Positions 36,919-45,597 are shown, counted from the stretch's first letter. The stretch is DNA of 64,000 nt from Tenacibaculum finnmarkense genomovar ulcerans (GCF_900239495.1 NZ_OENE01000015.1:358300-422299), one strand, 5' to 3'. Numbers and translations are program-made. The notes: a model not told the origin generated them from the sequence alone.

Positions 36919-38004
36919 TTGAATACAGCAGATTTTATTTCAAAAAAAGTAACAGAAACAATTCAAAAAGCCACTTACACTTGGCAAACACCTAGTAATA
37001 TTGCTCTGGTAAAATATTGGGGAAAAAGCGAACCGCAAATTCCTAAAAATGCGTCTATCAGTTTTACGCTAAATAATTGCCATACCATTACAACTATTGA
37101 GTTTGAAAAAATAGCAAAAAGCAATACCCCTACTTTTGAGTTATTTTTCGAAGGAAAAAAGAAAGAAGATTTCAAACCGAAAATCGCTAAATTTTTTGAA
37201 AGAATACAAGAATACTGCCCGTATATTTTAGACTATAAAATGATTATCTCTTCTGAAAATTCATTTCCTCACAGTAGCGGAATTGCATCATCAGCAAGTG
37301 GAATGTCGGCAATTGCCATGTGTTTATTGAGCTTAGAAAAAGCCTTAAACCCTGCTTTAACTGCCAGTTTCATCCATAAAAAAGCCTCTTTTTTAGCCCG
37401 TTTAGGCTCAGGAAGCGCTAGTAGAAGCATCGAAGGAAAATTAGTAGTTTGGGGAAAACATCCTCAAATTGAAGGAAGTTCTGATTTATTTGCCGTTAAA
37501 TTTCCTTACAAAGTACATCCTATTTTTGAAAATTATTGCGACACCATTTTATTGGTCGATAAAGGCGAAAAACAAGTTTCATCTACTGTTGGGCATAATT
37601 TAATGCACGAGCATCCCTACGCCGAACAGCGTTTTATACAAGCAAATGAAAACCTGTCGAAATTATCTGAAATTCTTCAAAACGGTAAGACCAACGAATT
37701 TATCACTTTAGTAGAAAGCGAGGCGTTAACCTTGCACGCAATGATGCTTACTAGCAACCCGTATTTTATATTGATGAAACCAAATACGCTTGAAGTTATC
37801 AATAAAATTTGGGAATATAGAGCCCAAAATAATAGCAATATCTGTTTTACTTTAGATGCTGGGGCAAATGTTCATATATTATATCCTGAAAACGAAAAGA
37901 AAAATGTGGAGCTGTTTATCAAAAATAAGCTAGCCGATTATTGCCAAAAAAATCAGTATATTACAGATTATGTAGGTTTGGGAGCTAAGGAAATACATGC
38001 TTAA
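36919..38004 (+). CDS. mvaD: Diphosphomevalonate decarboxylase
   Basis: 361 residues from a TTG start. An in-frame stop lies 15 bases upstream and no in-frame ATG comes before residue about 107, so TTG is the best start. Family motifs are NIALVKYWGK near the N-terminus, SSGIASSASGMSAIA (ATP loop) and LGSGSASRSIEG. It turns mevalonate diphosphate into isopentenyl diphosphate with ATP. First gene of a block that continues with a MORN-repeat gene, mevalonate kinase and a prenyltransferase. Confidence 0.95.
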   Translation: MNTADFISKKVTETIQKATYTWQTPSNIALVKYWGKSEPQIPKNASISFTLNNCHTITTIEFEKIAKSNTPTFELFFEGKKKEDFKPKIAKFFERIQEYCPYILDYKMIISSENSFPHSSGIASSASGMSAIAMCLLSLEKALNPALTASFIHKKASFLARLGSGSASRSIEGKLVVWGKHPQIEGSSDLFAVKFPYKVHPIFENYCDTILLVDKGEKQVSSTVGHNLMHEHPYAEQRFIQANENLSKLSEILQNGKTNEFITLVESEALTLHAMMLTSNPYFILMKPNTLEVINKIWEYRAQNNSNICFTLDAGANVHILYPENEKKNVELFIKNKLADYCQKNQYITDYVGLGAKEIHA

Positions 38005-38017
38005 TTGATCAAAAAAC

Positions 38018-38341
38018 ATGAAAAAATCAACAATAATAATCCTGTTATTTTTGAGCTTATTAAGCACTGCTGTTAGCGCTCAAAAAACAATTTGGCTCGA
38101 TAAAAACAAGCAAGAAACCGTTAAAGGAAATCATGAATATTACAGTATTCAAGAATTTAAAGGCACGCTAAAAACATTTTATAAAACAGGTCAGCTTTTA
38201 GAGCAAGGAAAATATAACAACAATCAAAAACAAGGCGTTTGGAAAACCTTTTACAAAAACGGCAAAATAAAAACCAAAGGAAAGTACCGAAACAACAAAA
38301 AAATAGGGGTTTGGAAAACTTTTTACAAAAACGTGTACTAG
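38018..38341 (+). CDS. Small secreted MORN/YwqK-repeat protein
   Basis: 107 residues with signal peptide (to about TAVSAQ, residue 22) and three tandem repeats of the type GVWKTFYKNGKIKTKGKYRN, as in MORN or YwqK antitoxin-like proteins. Such repeats are strand-rich and of unknown role here. It sits 13 bases after mvaD, before the mevalonate kinase gene, but nothing else links it to isoprenoids. No toxin partner is visible. Confidence 0.8.
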   Translation: MKKSTIIILLFLSLLSTAVSAQKTIWLDKNKQETVKGNHEYYSIQEFKGTLKTFYKTGQLLEQGKYNNNQKQGVWKTFYKNGKIKTKGKYRNNKKIGVWKTFYKNVY

Positions 38342-38342
38342 T

Positions 38343-38373
38343 TTGTAAACTAACCGTTTTACCTGTACTTTTG
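38343..38373 (+). promoter_or_regulatory. Consensus promoter (TTG-N20-TACTTTTG) of the mevalonate kinase gene
   Basis: TTG 38343-38345, 20-nt spacer, TACTTTTG 38366-38373; the ATG is 19 bases downstream. It gives mevalonate kinase a start of transcription of its own inside the mva block. Confidence 0.7.
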
Positions 38374-38392
38374 CAAAGTAATTAAAACAGCT

Positions 38393-39319
38393 ATGAAAGG
38401 ACCTTTATTTTACGCAAAAATATTACTTTTTGGAGAATACGGAATTATTAAAGACTCAAAAGGCTTGGCAATTCCTTTTAATTCTTATAAAGGCGTATTA
38501 AAATCAGCCAATACCTTAACAGGGGAAGCTCAAAAATCAAACGCTAATTTAGCAAAGTTTCAAGAATATTTAAGTACGCTAAATTCTGATATTGTTTGTT
38601 TTGACACAGCATCGTTTAAAAATGATATTGACAAAGGAATGTATTTTGATTCGTCTATTCCTCAAGGCTATGGCGTTGGAAGTTCTGGTGCTTTAGTTGC
38701 CGCTATTTACGATAAATATGCCGCTGATAAAATTACCGTTTTAGAAAACTTAACCCGTGATAAATTATTAGTTTTAAAACAAGTTTTTTCATTAATGGAA
38801 TCTTTTTTCCACGGAAAAAGCTCTGGTTTAGACCCGTTAAACTCGTATTTAAGTTTGCCAATTTTAATCAACTCGAAAGAACATATTGAAGCTGCCGGGA
38901 TTCCTTCTCAAAAACAAGGAAAAGGCGCTGTTTTCTTATTAGATTCTGAGCAAGCAGGAAAAACCGAACCGATGGTTAACATCTTTATGAACAAGATGAA
39001 AAACGAAGGATTTCGAAAAATGCTAAGTGAAGAATTTTCATTACATACCGATGCTTGTATTGATGATTTTTTACAAGGAAACGTAAAATCGTTATTTGGC
39101 AATGTTAAAAAATTATCAAAAGTTGTTTTAACAAATTTCAAACCGATGATTCCTACGGCATTTCATAAAATTTGGGAAAAAGGAATTCAAAGCAACGAAT
39201 ACTACTTAAAACTTTGCGGTTCTGGTGGCGGTGGTTATATTTTAGGATTTACCGAAGATTATGAAAAAGCAAAAACAAGCTTAAAAGACTATAAATTAGA
39301 ATTAGTGTATCGATTTTAA
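38393..39319 (+). CDS. Mevalonate kinase
   Basis: 308 residues. N-terminal KILLFGEYGIIKDSKGLA, ATP loop PQGYGVGSSGALVAAIY and C-terminal LCGSGGGGYILGF mark the GHMP kinase family, mevalonate kinase branch. It phosphorylates mevalonate. The GKSSGLDPLNSY segment fits the catalytic Asp region. It precedes the UbiA-like gene by 11 bases. Confidence 0.9.
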   Translation: MKGPLFYAKILLFGEYGIIKDSKGLAIPFNSYKGVLKSANTLTGEAQKSNANLAKFQEYLSTLNSDIVCFDTASFKNDIDKGMYFDSSIPQGYGVGSSGALVAAIYDKYAADKITVLENLTRDKLLVLKQVFSLMESFFHGKSSGLDPLNSYLSLPILINSKEHIEAAGIPSQKQGKGAVFLLDSEQAGKTEPMVNIFMNKMKNEGFRKMLSEEFSLHTDACIDDFLQGNVKSLFGNVKKLSKVVLTNFKPMIPTAFHKIWEKGIQSNEYYLKLCGSGGGGYILGFTEDYEKAKTSLKDYKLELVYRF

Positions 39320-39330
39320 GATGTATTTTT

Positions 39331-40248
39331 ATGGATAGGCTATCAGCAAAAATAATTGTAAAAAAACTATTCAGCCTTCTATCAGTAGTTAGAGGTTATA
39401 ATATATTAGTACTAATAGCAGCCCAGTATTTGGCTGCTATTTTTATTTTTTCTGATCAAAAATCAATCAAACCCGTACTTTTTGACTGGCATTTATTATA
39501 CCTAGTTATTGCCACTATTTGTGTGGTTGCGGCAGGCTATATTATCAATAATTTTTATGATAAAAATGCTGATAAAATAAATCGCCCCATAAAAACAAGC
39601 TTAGATTCTTACGTAAAACAAGAAACGAAATTATCGCTCTATTTTTTTTTAAATTTTACAGGTTTTGGCTTCGGATTATTAGTTTCTTGGAGAGCCGCCT
39701 TCTTTTTTGCTGTTTATATATTTAGTATTTGGCTATATTCTCATAAGCTTAAAAAACATCCTTTTACAGGCTTAATAAGCGTTACTACCTTAACCATACT
39801 TCCTTTTTTTGTGCTTTTTGTACATTATAAAAATTTTTCAAAAGTAATTTTTGTACATGCTATTTTTTTATTTTTAATTATATTAATTCGTGAATTGATT
39901 AAAAATTTAGAAAACATTAAAGGCGCTATTATTAATAATTACAACACATTTCCTGTAAAATATGGCGAAAAAAACACCAAAAAATTAATCATTTTATTAA
40001 TGTTTTTAACCCTTGCCCCTATTTGTATTTTATTTAATTATCCCGCTATTGAATACATGAAATATTATTTCTATTTAGCCGCATTTGTTTTAATATTTAT
40101 TGGTTTTTACACCTGGAAGGCAAGCAAAACAAACCAATACCGTCTGTTACACAACATATTAAAAGTATTATTATTAATAGGCGTATTTAGTTTACTTTTT
40201 ATTGATAAGACTTTAATTTTAGATAAAGTAGTTACTGCTTTAGATTAA
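39331..40248 (+). CDS. UbiA-family prenyltransferase (geranylgeranylglycerol-phosphate type)
   Basis: 305 residues, about 8-9 membrane helices. The first prenyl-diphosphate/Mg motif is INNFYDKNADKINRP (about 72-86, NxxxDxxxDxxxNRP). The second motif, in the ENIKGA...FPVKYG stretch (about 192-212), is less acidic than usual. These enzymes attach a prenyl chain to an acceptor in the membrane; in Flavobacteriia the closest annotated members are called geranylgeranylglycerol-phosphate geranylgeranyltransferase. Substrate not provable here, but the mevalonate genes upstream fit. Confidence 0.85.
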   Translation: MDRLSAKIIVKKLFSLLSVVRGYNILVLIAAQYLAAIFIFSDQKSIKPVLFDWHLLYLVIATICVVAAGYIINNFYDKNADKINRPIKTSLDSYVKQETKLSLYFFLNFTGFGFGLLVSWRAAFFFAVYIFSIWLYSHKLKKHPFTGLISVTTLTILPFFVLFVHYKNFSKVIFVHAIFLFLIILIRELIKNLENIKGAIINNYNTFPVKYGEKNTKKLIILLMFLTLAPICILFNYPAIEYMKYYFYLAAFVLIFIGFYTWKASKTNQYRLLHNILKVLLLIGVFSLLFIDKTLILDKVVTALD

Positions 40249-40266
40249 AAAATCATATAATTAACC

Positions 40267-40274
40267 TATATTTG
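40267..40274 (+). promoter_or_regulatory. -7 element (TATATTTG) of the pseudouridine synthase gene
   Basis: TATATTTG 21 bases before the ATG; no clear -33 TTG. Confidence 0.55.
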
Positions 40275-40295
40275 CACCCTTTTTAAAAATACATT

Positions 40296-41315
40296 ATGAA
40301 CTCAAAAAACTCGTCGAGAGGACGACAGGCTGACAAGAACAGCAATCCTCGTGAAAAAAAATCATCTGACAGAAATAGAACATCTTCTAGATCGGACAGA
40401 AGTTCTTCTGATAGAAACAGTGGTTCTTCAGAAAGAAACAGATCTTCTTCTGATAGATCATCTGACAGAAATAGAACTTCTTCGGACAGACCTGTTAGAA
40501 AATCATCAGAAAAGCCAAGATTTGCAACTAGTTCTTCGGATAACAAAAAACAATTTAGAAGTGATGCCAGAAAACCAGCCCCTGAGCAAGTATGCAAAGA
40601 TGACACTGCAGGGATTCGTTTAAATAAATACATTTCTAACTCAGGAATTTGTTCTCGTAGAGAAGCCGATACATATATTGAACACGGAAGTGTTTTTGTA
40701 AACGGAAAATTAATGACACAAATGGGCTACAAGGTACAACCTACCGATGAAGTTCGTTTTGATGGTACTTTAATTTCAATCGAAAAAAAGCGTTATATTT
40801 TATTAAACAAGCCTAAAAACTATATTACGACCATGGAAGATGAGCGTGGGCGTAAAACAGTAATGGAACTTGTAGATAATGCGACCAAAGAACGTATTTA
40901 TCCTGTTGGAAGATTGGATAGAAACACCACTGGTTTATTATTATTTACAAACGATGGTGAGTTGGCTAAAAAATTAACACATCCAAAACATAACGTGCGT
41001 AAATTATACCACGCTTCTTTAGATAAGAAATTATCAATTTCTGATTTAGACAAATTACGTAGTGACGTTGTTATTGAAGGTAAAAAAGTTTTTATTGATG
41101 CCGTTTCTTATGTAGAAGGTGAAAGAAAAACCGAAGTTGGTATTGAAATTCACTCTGGAAGAAATAGAATTGTACGTAAAATATTTGAAAACTTCGGATA
41201 TGCAGTTACAAAACTAGACCGTGTTATTTTTGCAGGAATGACCAAGCGTAATTTACCTCGTGGTAGATGGCGTGAGTTAACCGAGCAAGAAGTAAACACT
41301 TTAAAAATGTTATAA
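40296..41315 (+). CDS. Pseudouridine synthase, RsuA/RluB family, with Ser/Arg-rich N-terminus
   Basis: 339 residues. Residues 1 to about 100 are low-complexity, with repeated SSDRN/SSDRS units and no hydrophobic core. An S4 RNA-binding domain follows (GIRLNKYISNSGICSRREAD, about 106-150), then the catalytic domain with the active Asp in YPVGRLDRNTTGLLLFTN. It makes pseudouridine in rRNA; the exact site is unknown. The basic tail-like N-terminus probably adds nonspecific RNA binding. Confidence 0.92.
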   Translation: MNSKNSSRGRQADKNSNPREKKSSDRNRTSSRSDRSSSDRNSGSSERNRSSSDRSSDRNRTSSDRPVRKSSEKPRFATSSSDNKKQFRSDARKPAPEQVCKDDTAGIRLNKYISNSGICSRREADTYIEHGSVFVNGKLMTQMGYKVQPTDEVRFDGTLISIEKKRYILLNKPKNYITTMEDERGRKTVMELVDNATKERIYPVGRLDRNTTGLLLFTNDGELAKKLTHPKHNVRKLYHASLDKKLSISDLDKLRSDVVIEGKKVFIDAVSYVEGERKTEVGIEIHSGRNRIVRKIFENFGYAVTKLDRVIFAGMTKRNLPRGRWRELTEQEVNTLKML

Positions 41316-41340
41316 ATATTGCTTTAAAACATATTTTAAT

Positions 41341-41373
41341 AAAAAACCCGAATGTAAAATTCGGGTTTTTTTT
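41341..41373. terminator. Bidirectional terminator between pseudouridine synthase and HMA genes
   Basis: AAAAAACCCGAAT with complement ATTCGGGTTTTTT; T runs on both strands. Confidence 0.85.
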
Positions 41374-41396
41374 GACTTGTTATTACTGTTTTTTCA

Positions 41397-41759
41397 CTAT
41401 TTATTATGATCGTCTTGAATTTCTTCATTTCTATATTTACAACATCCGTGTAAATCATTATAAGCTTCCGAACTTGCTTTTATCGCCTTGGTATCATGCC
41501 CTGCATTGGCTATATTTTGTTCAATAGTAGCAACATCGGTTTTACGCTGATTAATAATTAATTTTAACTCATGTGTGTTCACGTTCCAATTTGCATATTT
41601 TACACCTTTACAGTTTAAAGCGGCTTTTTCAATTCGATTTTTACACATTTTACAAACGCCATCAACTTCTAAAGAAATTTTAGCATTTTTGTTCTTTTTT
41701 TGTGCCGATAAAGACACACTCATTAATAAAATTACGAATACTATTGCTATTTTTTTCAT
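41397..41759 (-). CDS. Secreted heavy-metal-associated (HMA) domain protein
   Basis: 120 residues with signal peptide (to SLSAQ, residue 20) and one HMA fold: metal motif CKMC (Cys36, Cys39), then the usual KGVKYANWNVNTHEL strand. Near the end is a second cysteine pair, LHGCCKYR (Cys106-Cys107), an extra ligand site. Such proteins bind copper or similar soft metals; here in the periplasm. Downstream of a TonB receptor and an HYC_CC_PP protein, probably one metal-handling unit. Confidence 0.9.
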   Translation of the reverse strand: MKKIAIVFVILLMSVSLSAQKKNKNAKISLEVDGVCKMCKNRIEKAALNCKGVKYANWNVNTHELKLIINQRKTDVATIEQNIANAGHDTKAIKASSEAYNDLHGCCKYRNEEIQDDHNK

Positions 41760-41814
41760 CTTAAATTGTTTTATTTTTATTTTATAATTTCGTTTTAATC
41801 GCTTTTGATTTAGG

Positions 41815-44061
41815 CTACTCTATTTTAAATCGTAAACCTGCATAAAAATTACTTCCAAATATGGGCGCATATATAATGGTGGTATCAAAATTTGCAGCAA
41901 ACGGATTTTCACTTCCTTGAATCGGGTTTTGTTGTTTGTAATTTGTTATATTTTCTGCTCCTACATAAATTTCAAACTTCTTTGAAAACACCTTGGTTAT
42001 TTGTGCGTTTACTAAATTGTAACTTTCTGAATATTTAGGCTGATTTACTACTGAATTTACTTGACTGTTTGGCAATCGTTGCTCGCCTATCCAATTATAG
42101 GTTGCGTCAAATTTCCAATGTGCTTGATTTTCTTTTTTAGGTGTTTCGTACGATACATTTGCAAAAAATCGATGTTTAGCTTGTAAAGCTTTGTTTAAAT
42201 TCCCTGATTTAAAATCAGTATTTACATCATAGTATTTATACGAAAAACGAGTATTAAAAAAAGGAATTATATTTTGATTTACTTCTAATTGAAAGCTATT
42301 TGCAACACTTTTTCCGTTTAAATTATAAAAGGCTATTTCCTGCGGATTTTCCCAATCAACAACAACTTGATTTTGAAAATCTGTTCGATAAAAATCAAAA
42401 GTAACATCTCCTTTTTTACCAAATAATTTATATCCTTGTAAAAAAGACAGCCCATAATTCCAAGCCGTTTCAGGATTTAAACCGTATAATTCTTCGCCTT
42501 GATTTTCTATTTTTAAAGCTCTTGATGAGGCAAATAATTGTTGATTTTCGGCAAAAATATTCGCAGTTCTTTTCCCTCTTCCTACCGACGCTCTAAAAAC
42601 TCCTTTTTCCCAAGCCGTATATCTGATGTGTAAACGTGGTGTTAAAAAAGTTCCTAATAAATTATGAGTATCAATTCTTAAACCAGCGGTAATACTCAAA
42701 TTTTCAGAATTATCATACGCATATTCAAAGAAAGCACCTAAAGAATTTTCTTTTCTATCAAAATTTTGAGCGTTGCTTACTTTTATAAATTCATCATAAG
42801 CATCATACGTAAAATTGATCCCTGTTTTAAATTTACTGCGAGTATCACCAATAATTGAATTGAAAATAAGGTTGCTATAAAAACTTTGATGCTCAATATT
42901 ATAATCTCTTAACCCAAAATAAGAATCTTGTTTATGATTGCTATAAGCCGCTTGAAAACCCATGCTTTGAAAAGGCAAATCAGGAAAAACATAGCCTAAT
43001 TTAGCCGAAGCATCAAAACGATTTGTGTTAATTTCACTTCCCCAAACAGTAGTAGAACCTTTGTCGGTATCAGGATTAAACGCTAGTTGTCCTAGTTGTT
43101 TTTTATCTTCTAAATATCTAAAATTGACAAAACTAATCCATCCTTTTTCAGCATCGACATATTGCCAGCGATTCATGATATTTACTTGTTTTGCTAGCGG
43201 ATTGTCTAAAAAACCATCGTCATTTTTATCAAACTTCTGATTTCTAGAATTTCCATGGATATAAAACCCTGTTTGCCATTTATCGCTTACTTTTTTATTA
43301 AAATGCGTGTTAAACTCTAGCCTTGCTCCTGCTGAGCCATAAATATTTGCAAAAAATCGATAGTTTGTAAACGGTTTTACCAATTCGGCATTTATTTGCC
43401 CAGAAATACTTTCATATCCATTAACAACACTTCCTGCTCCTTTGGTTATTTGAATACTTTCGACCCAAGTTCCTGGTGTAAAAGAAAGCCCAAATGCTTG
43501 CGATGCACCTCTAATAGATGGAATATTTTCTTGAGTTATTAACAAATACGGGCTTGTTAAACCCAACATTTGAATTTGTTTTGTACCTGTTAGAGCATCC
43601 GAAAAATTAACATCAATCGATGGGTTTGTTTCAAAACTTTCAGCCAAATTACAGCAAGCTGCTTTTAATAATTCGGCACTATTAATGGTTACTAAATTTT
43701 GCGATGTTAAATAGGATTTTTGAGTCGCACTTTTTTTAGATGTAACAATTACTTCATTTAAATTGTTACTTTCCGTTAAAAAATGATGAATTGGTTTTAA
43801 ATTATTTACAGTAATTGTATCAGTTTTATAGCCGACAAAACTAATTACTAATTTTTTGTATTCGGATTTATAAGGTATCGTAAACCAGCCTTTTTCGTTA
43901 GTTGTAACACTTATATTTGTGTTTAACCAATGGATATTTGCACCGTAAACACCTAAATTATTTTTTGGATTATCTTTGTTCATAATCATGCCTTTAAACT
44001 CATTTTGAGAAAAGACAACAGCAGAAATCAGTATAAAAATACCGAGTATATTTATTTTCAT
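41815..44061 (-). CDS. TonB-dependent receptor with Cys-Cys plug (probable metal receptor)
   Basis: 748 residues: signal peptide (to VVFSQ), carboxypeptidase-like N-domain (about 22-100), plug (about 110-230) and beta-barrel ending FYAGLRFKIE. The plug opens with LLKAACCNLAESFETNPS, holding adjacent Cys136-Cys137. The barrel start SIQITKGAGSVVNGYESISGQI is typical of vitamin B12/metal-type receptors. It moves a ligand through the outer membrane with TonB energy. Being between two small cysteine-rich secreted proteins suggests a soft metal such as copper; this is inference. Confidence 0.9.
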   Translation of the reverse strand: MKINILGIFILISAVVFSQNEFKGMIMNKDNPKNNLGVYGANIHWLNTNISVTTNEKGWFTIPYKSEYKKLVISFVGYKTDTITVNNLKPIHHFLTESNNLNEVIVTSKKSATQKSYLTSQNLVTINSAELLKAACCNLAESFETNPSIDVNFSDALTGTKQIQMLGLTSPYLLITQENIPSIRGASQAFGLSFTPGTWVESIQITKGAGSVVNGYESISGQINAELVKPFTNYRFFANIYGSAGARLEFNTHFNKKVSDKWQTGFYIHGNSRNQKFDKNDDGFLDNPLAKQVNIMNRWQYVDAEKGWISFVNFRYLEDKKQLGQLAFNPDTDKGSTTVWGSEINTNRFDASAKLGYVFPDLPFQSMGFQAAYSNHKQDSYFGLRDYNIEHQSFYSNLIFNSIIGDTRSKFKTGINFTYDAYDEFIKVSNAQNFDRKENSLGAFFEYAYDNSENLSITAGLRIDTHNLLGTFLTPRLHIRYTAWEKGVFRASVGRGKRTANIFAENQQLFASSRALKIENQGEELYGLNPETAWNYGLSFLQGYKLFGKKGDVTFDFYRTDFQNQVVVDWENPQEIAFYNLNGKSVANSFQLEVNQNIIPFFNTRFSYKYYDVNTDFKSGNLNKALQAKHRFFANVSYETPKKENQAHWKFDATYNWIGEQRLPNSQVNSVVNQPKYSESYNLVNAQITKVFSKKFEIYVGAENITNYKQQNPIQGSENPFAANFDTTIIYAPIFGSNFYAGLRFKIE

Positions 44062-44155
44062 AATTTTATATTATTAAATTCGACAAAATTTTATGGCGTA
44101 TTTATAAGGCATTTAATACATTAAAATGCCGTAAATACTTAAAAAAAATGCTAAA

Positions 44156-44569
44156 TCATATAATAAAAACTTCGTGAAGCACCTGAATGTCAGTAATTAA
44201 ATCAGGAGGTAAATAATATTGATGTGTTGCTAATTGCGTTTCAATTTCTTGAAATAACAATTGATAAGAGGCGTGAAAAGCAACAAATAACGTTACGGTT
44301 TCAAAGCTTATTTTAGTAGAAGAAACTTTTTGTAAATCGTCCTGCCCATCAATTTGATAGCGCTCATCTTTACAGCATTTCTTTTTTTTAATTAACGTTT
44401 CACAAGTATTTTCAGTTACTAATGTACCGCAATTATCCGCTTCACCTAAATAAGAAATATCTACTAAAAAATCACCACAATAATGTTTTTCTACCGTAAA
44501 TGAAAAGGTAGAAATCAATACTAGCAAAGCTAATATAATGGTTGCTATTTTTGTAAATAGTTGGTTCAT
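44156..44569 (-). CDS. HYC_CC_PP family protein
   Basis: Start taken at ATG 44569 (137 residues), because the longer TTG start lies inside the -7 promoter box. N-terminal membrane helix or signal (to about residue 24), then the naming motifs: EKHYCGDF (HYC 29-31), KKCCKDER (CC 65-66), YLPPDL (PP 121-122). Two further cysteines are at about 47 and 56. A likely periplasmic metal or redox protein; no function proven. First gene of the leftward unit with the TonB receptor and HMA protein. Confidence 0.85.
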   Translation of the reverse strand: MNQLFTKIATIILALLVLISTFSFTVEKHYCGDFLVDISYLGEADNCGTLVTENTCETLIKKKKCCKDERYQIDGQDDLQKVSSTKISFETVTLFVAFHASYQLLFQEIETQLATHQYYLPPDLITDIQVLHEVFII

Positions 44570-44575
44570 TGTAAA

Positions 44576-44583
44576 CAAAGATA
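44576..44583 (-). promoter_or_regulatory. -7 element (TATCTTTG, minus strand) of the metal locus
   Basis: TATCTTTG ends 6 bases before the chosen ATG, so transcription would start at or within a base or two of the start codon: a leaderless or nearly leaderless mRNA. Confidence 0.6.
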
Positions 44584-44632
44584 CGAAAAATTAAAAAGCT
44601 ATTTTTGTAAATAATTGTTAAAGCTATTTTTA

Positions 44633-44927
44633 AGAGCCTGTTTAAATTTTATTAAAAATAAGTTTTATATCAGAAAAATAAGAAATCGAATCCATCAAAC
44701 TGAATTTATTTCAGTTTCGCATCCTGATTTGCCGTGATTTTTAGTTTTTTTTGATAGATTCTTGTCAATTCGAGTGATTTTAATGACTAAAAGGAATTAA
44801 AATTGTATCGAGAATTTGAATTATTTTATCTTAATTTATTTTGAGGTTAAAAAAGTTCTCGATACAATTTTTTTGAAGAAAAAAAATCACTCGAACTGAC
44901 AGCTTATTTAATTTTTAAACAAGCTCT
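44633..44927 (+). repeat. Long dispersed intergenic repeat, best copy (295 bp)
   Basis: Ends AGAGCCTGTTTAAA and TTTAAACAAGCTCT: 14-bp terminal inverted repeats with one mismatch. Inside are an ACTGAATTTATTTCAGT hairpin, TTGTCAATTCGAGTGATTTTA, ATTGTATCGAGAA, and the inverted mates TTCTCGATACAAT and AAATCACTCGAACTGACA. No ORF. It fills most of the 424-base gap 44570-44993; the remainder is the HYC_CC_PP promoter and a short A/T-rich leader. Confidence 0.88.
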
Positions 44928-44993
44928 AAAAAAAGTATTTCTTTAATTTGCAAAGATAAAATCGAATTTAAAAAGATATTAAAAATTTAAATA

Positions 44994-45446
44994 ATGAACC
45001 TACACGAATTAAAAAACAACATTGATATCATTGCCGAAAACAACAATTCTAAAGAAGAAAAATTACAAGAAATTTGTGATTATTTAGCTTCAGAAATTTC
45101 ATATTATGACTGGGTTGGATTCTATTTTAAAAACGGCGATAAAGACGAACTAAAATTAGCACAGTTTAATGGCGAACCTACCGATCATACCATTATTCCT
45201 TTCGGAAAAGGAATTTGCGGGCAAGTGGCGGTTAGCAATGAAAACTTTGTAGTGCAAAATGTGCAAGACCAAGACAATTATATTTCTTGTGGATGGAAAG
45301 TGAAATCGGAAATTGTGATTCCTATTTTTGTTGATAATCAAAACATCGGACAAATTGATATTGATTCGCACACCGTAAATCCTTTTACTGCCAATGATGA
45401 ATCTTTGTTAGAATATACCTGTAAAAAAGTGGCTTTATTTATCTAA
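44994..45446 (+). CDS. GAF-domain free methionine-(R)-sulfoxide reductase-like
   Basis: 150 residues, a single GAF domain. GICGQVAVSNENFVVQNVQD and YISCGWKVKSEIVIPI match the fRMsr pattern, with the catalytic cysteine pair Cys75 and Cys100 region. It would reduce free methionine-R-sulfoxide using thioredoxin. Stand-alone gene. Confidence 0.87.
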   Translation: MNLHELKNNIDIIAENNNSKEEKLQEICDYLASEISYYDWVGFYFKNGDKDELKLAQFNGEPTDHTIIPFGKGICGQVAVSNENFVVQNVQDQDNYISCGWKVKSEIVIPIFVDNQNIGQIDIDSHTVNPFTANDESLLEYTCKKVALFI

Positions 45447-45566
45447 AGAAAAAACATTTAGTGCCTTTTTAAACTGCTTTTTTAAACAGGATTAATGCTA
45501 AAAAACACTTCAAAATTGACACAAATTTTTGAGGTGTTTTTGTTTGGTAACAATCCCAAATATTTA

Positions 45567-45597
45567 TTGCGTAACCATTAGCGTTTTAGTAGCTTTG
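45567..45597 (+). promoter_or_regulatory. Consensus promoter (TTG-N20-TAGCTTTG) of purH
   Basis: TTG 45567-45569, 20 nt, TAGCTTTG 45590-45597. It sets the purH start at ATG 45620, since the GTG at 45599 lies only 2 bases past the -7 box. Confidence 0.75.

Noticed and set aside
38018..38341. Toxin-antitoxin pair with the YwqK-like protein
   Set aside because: It has a signal peptide and no toxin gene next to it; both neighbours are mevalonate enzymes.
24173..40248. Single isoprenoid biosynthetic gene cluster
   Set aside because: The mevalonate genes are in separate blocks divided by a complete SusCD operon and unrelated genes; no terpene cyclase is present.
40283..40633. 116-residue minus-strand frame opposite the pseudouridine synthase start
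   Set aside because: Mirror of the Ser/Asp/Arg repeat codons; leucine/serine/glutamate repeats with no signal or family match.
44951..44958. TATCTTTG on the minus strand behind the 44.6-kb repeat
   Set aside because: It points into the repeat with no gene close by on that strand; only the short box matches and such A/T-rich octamers occur by chance.
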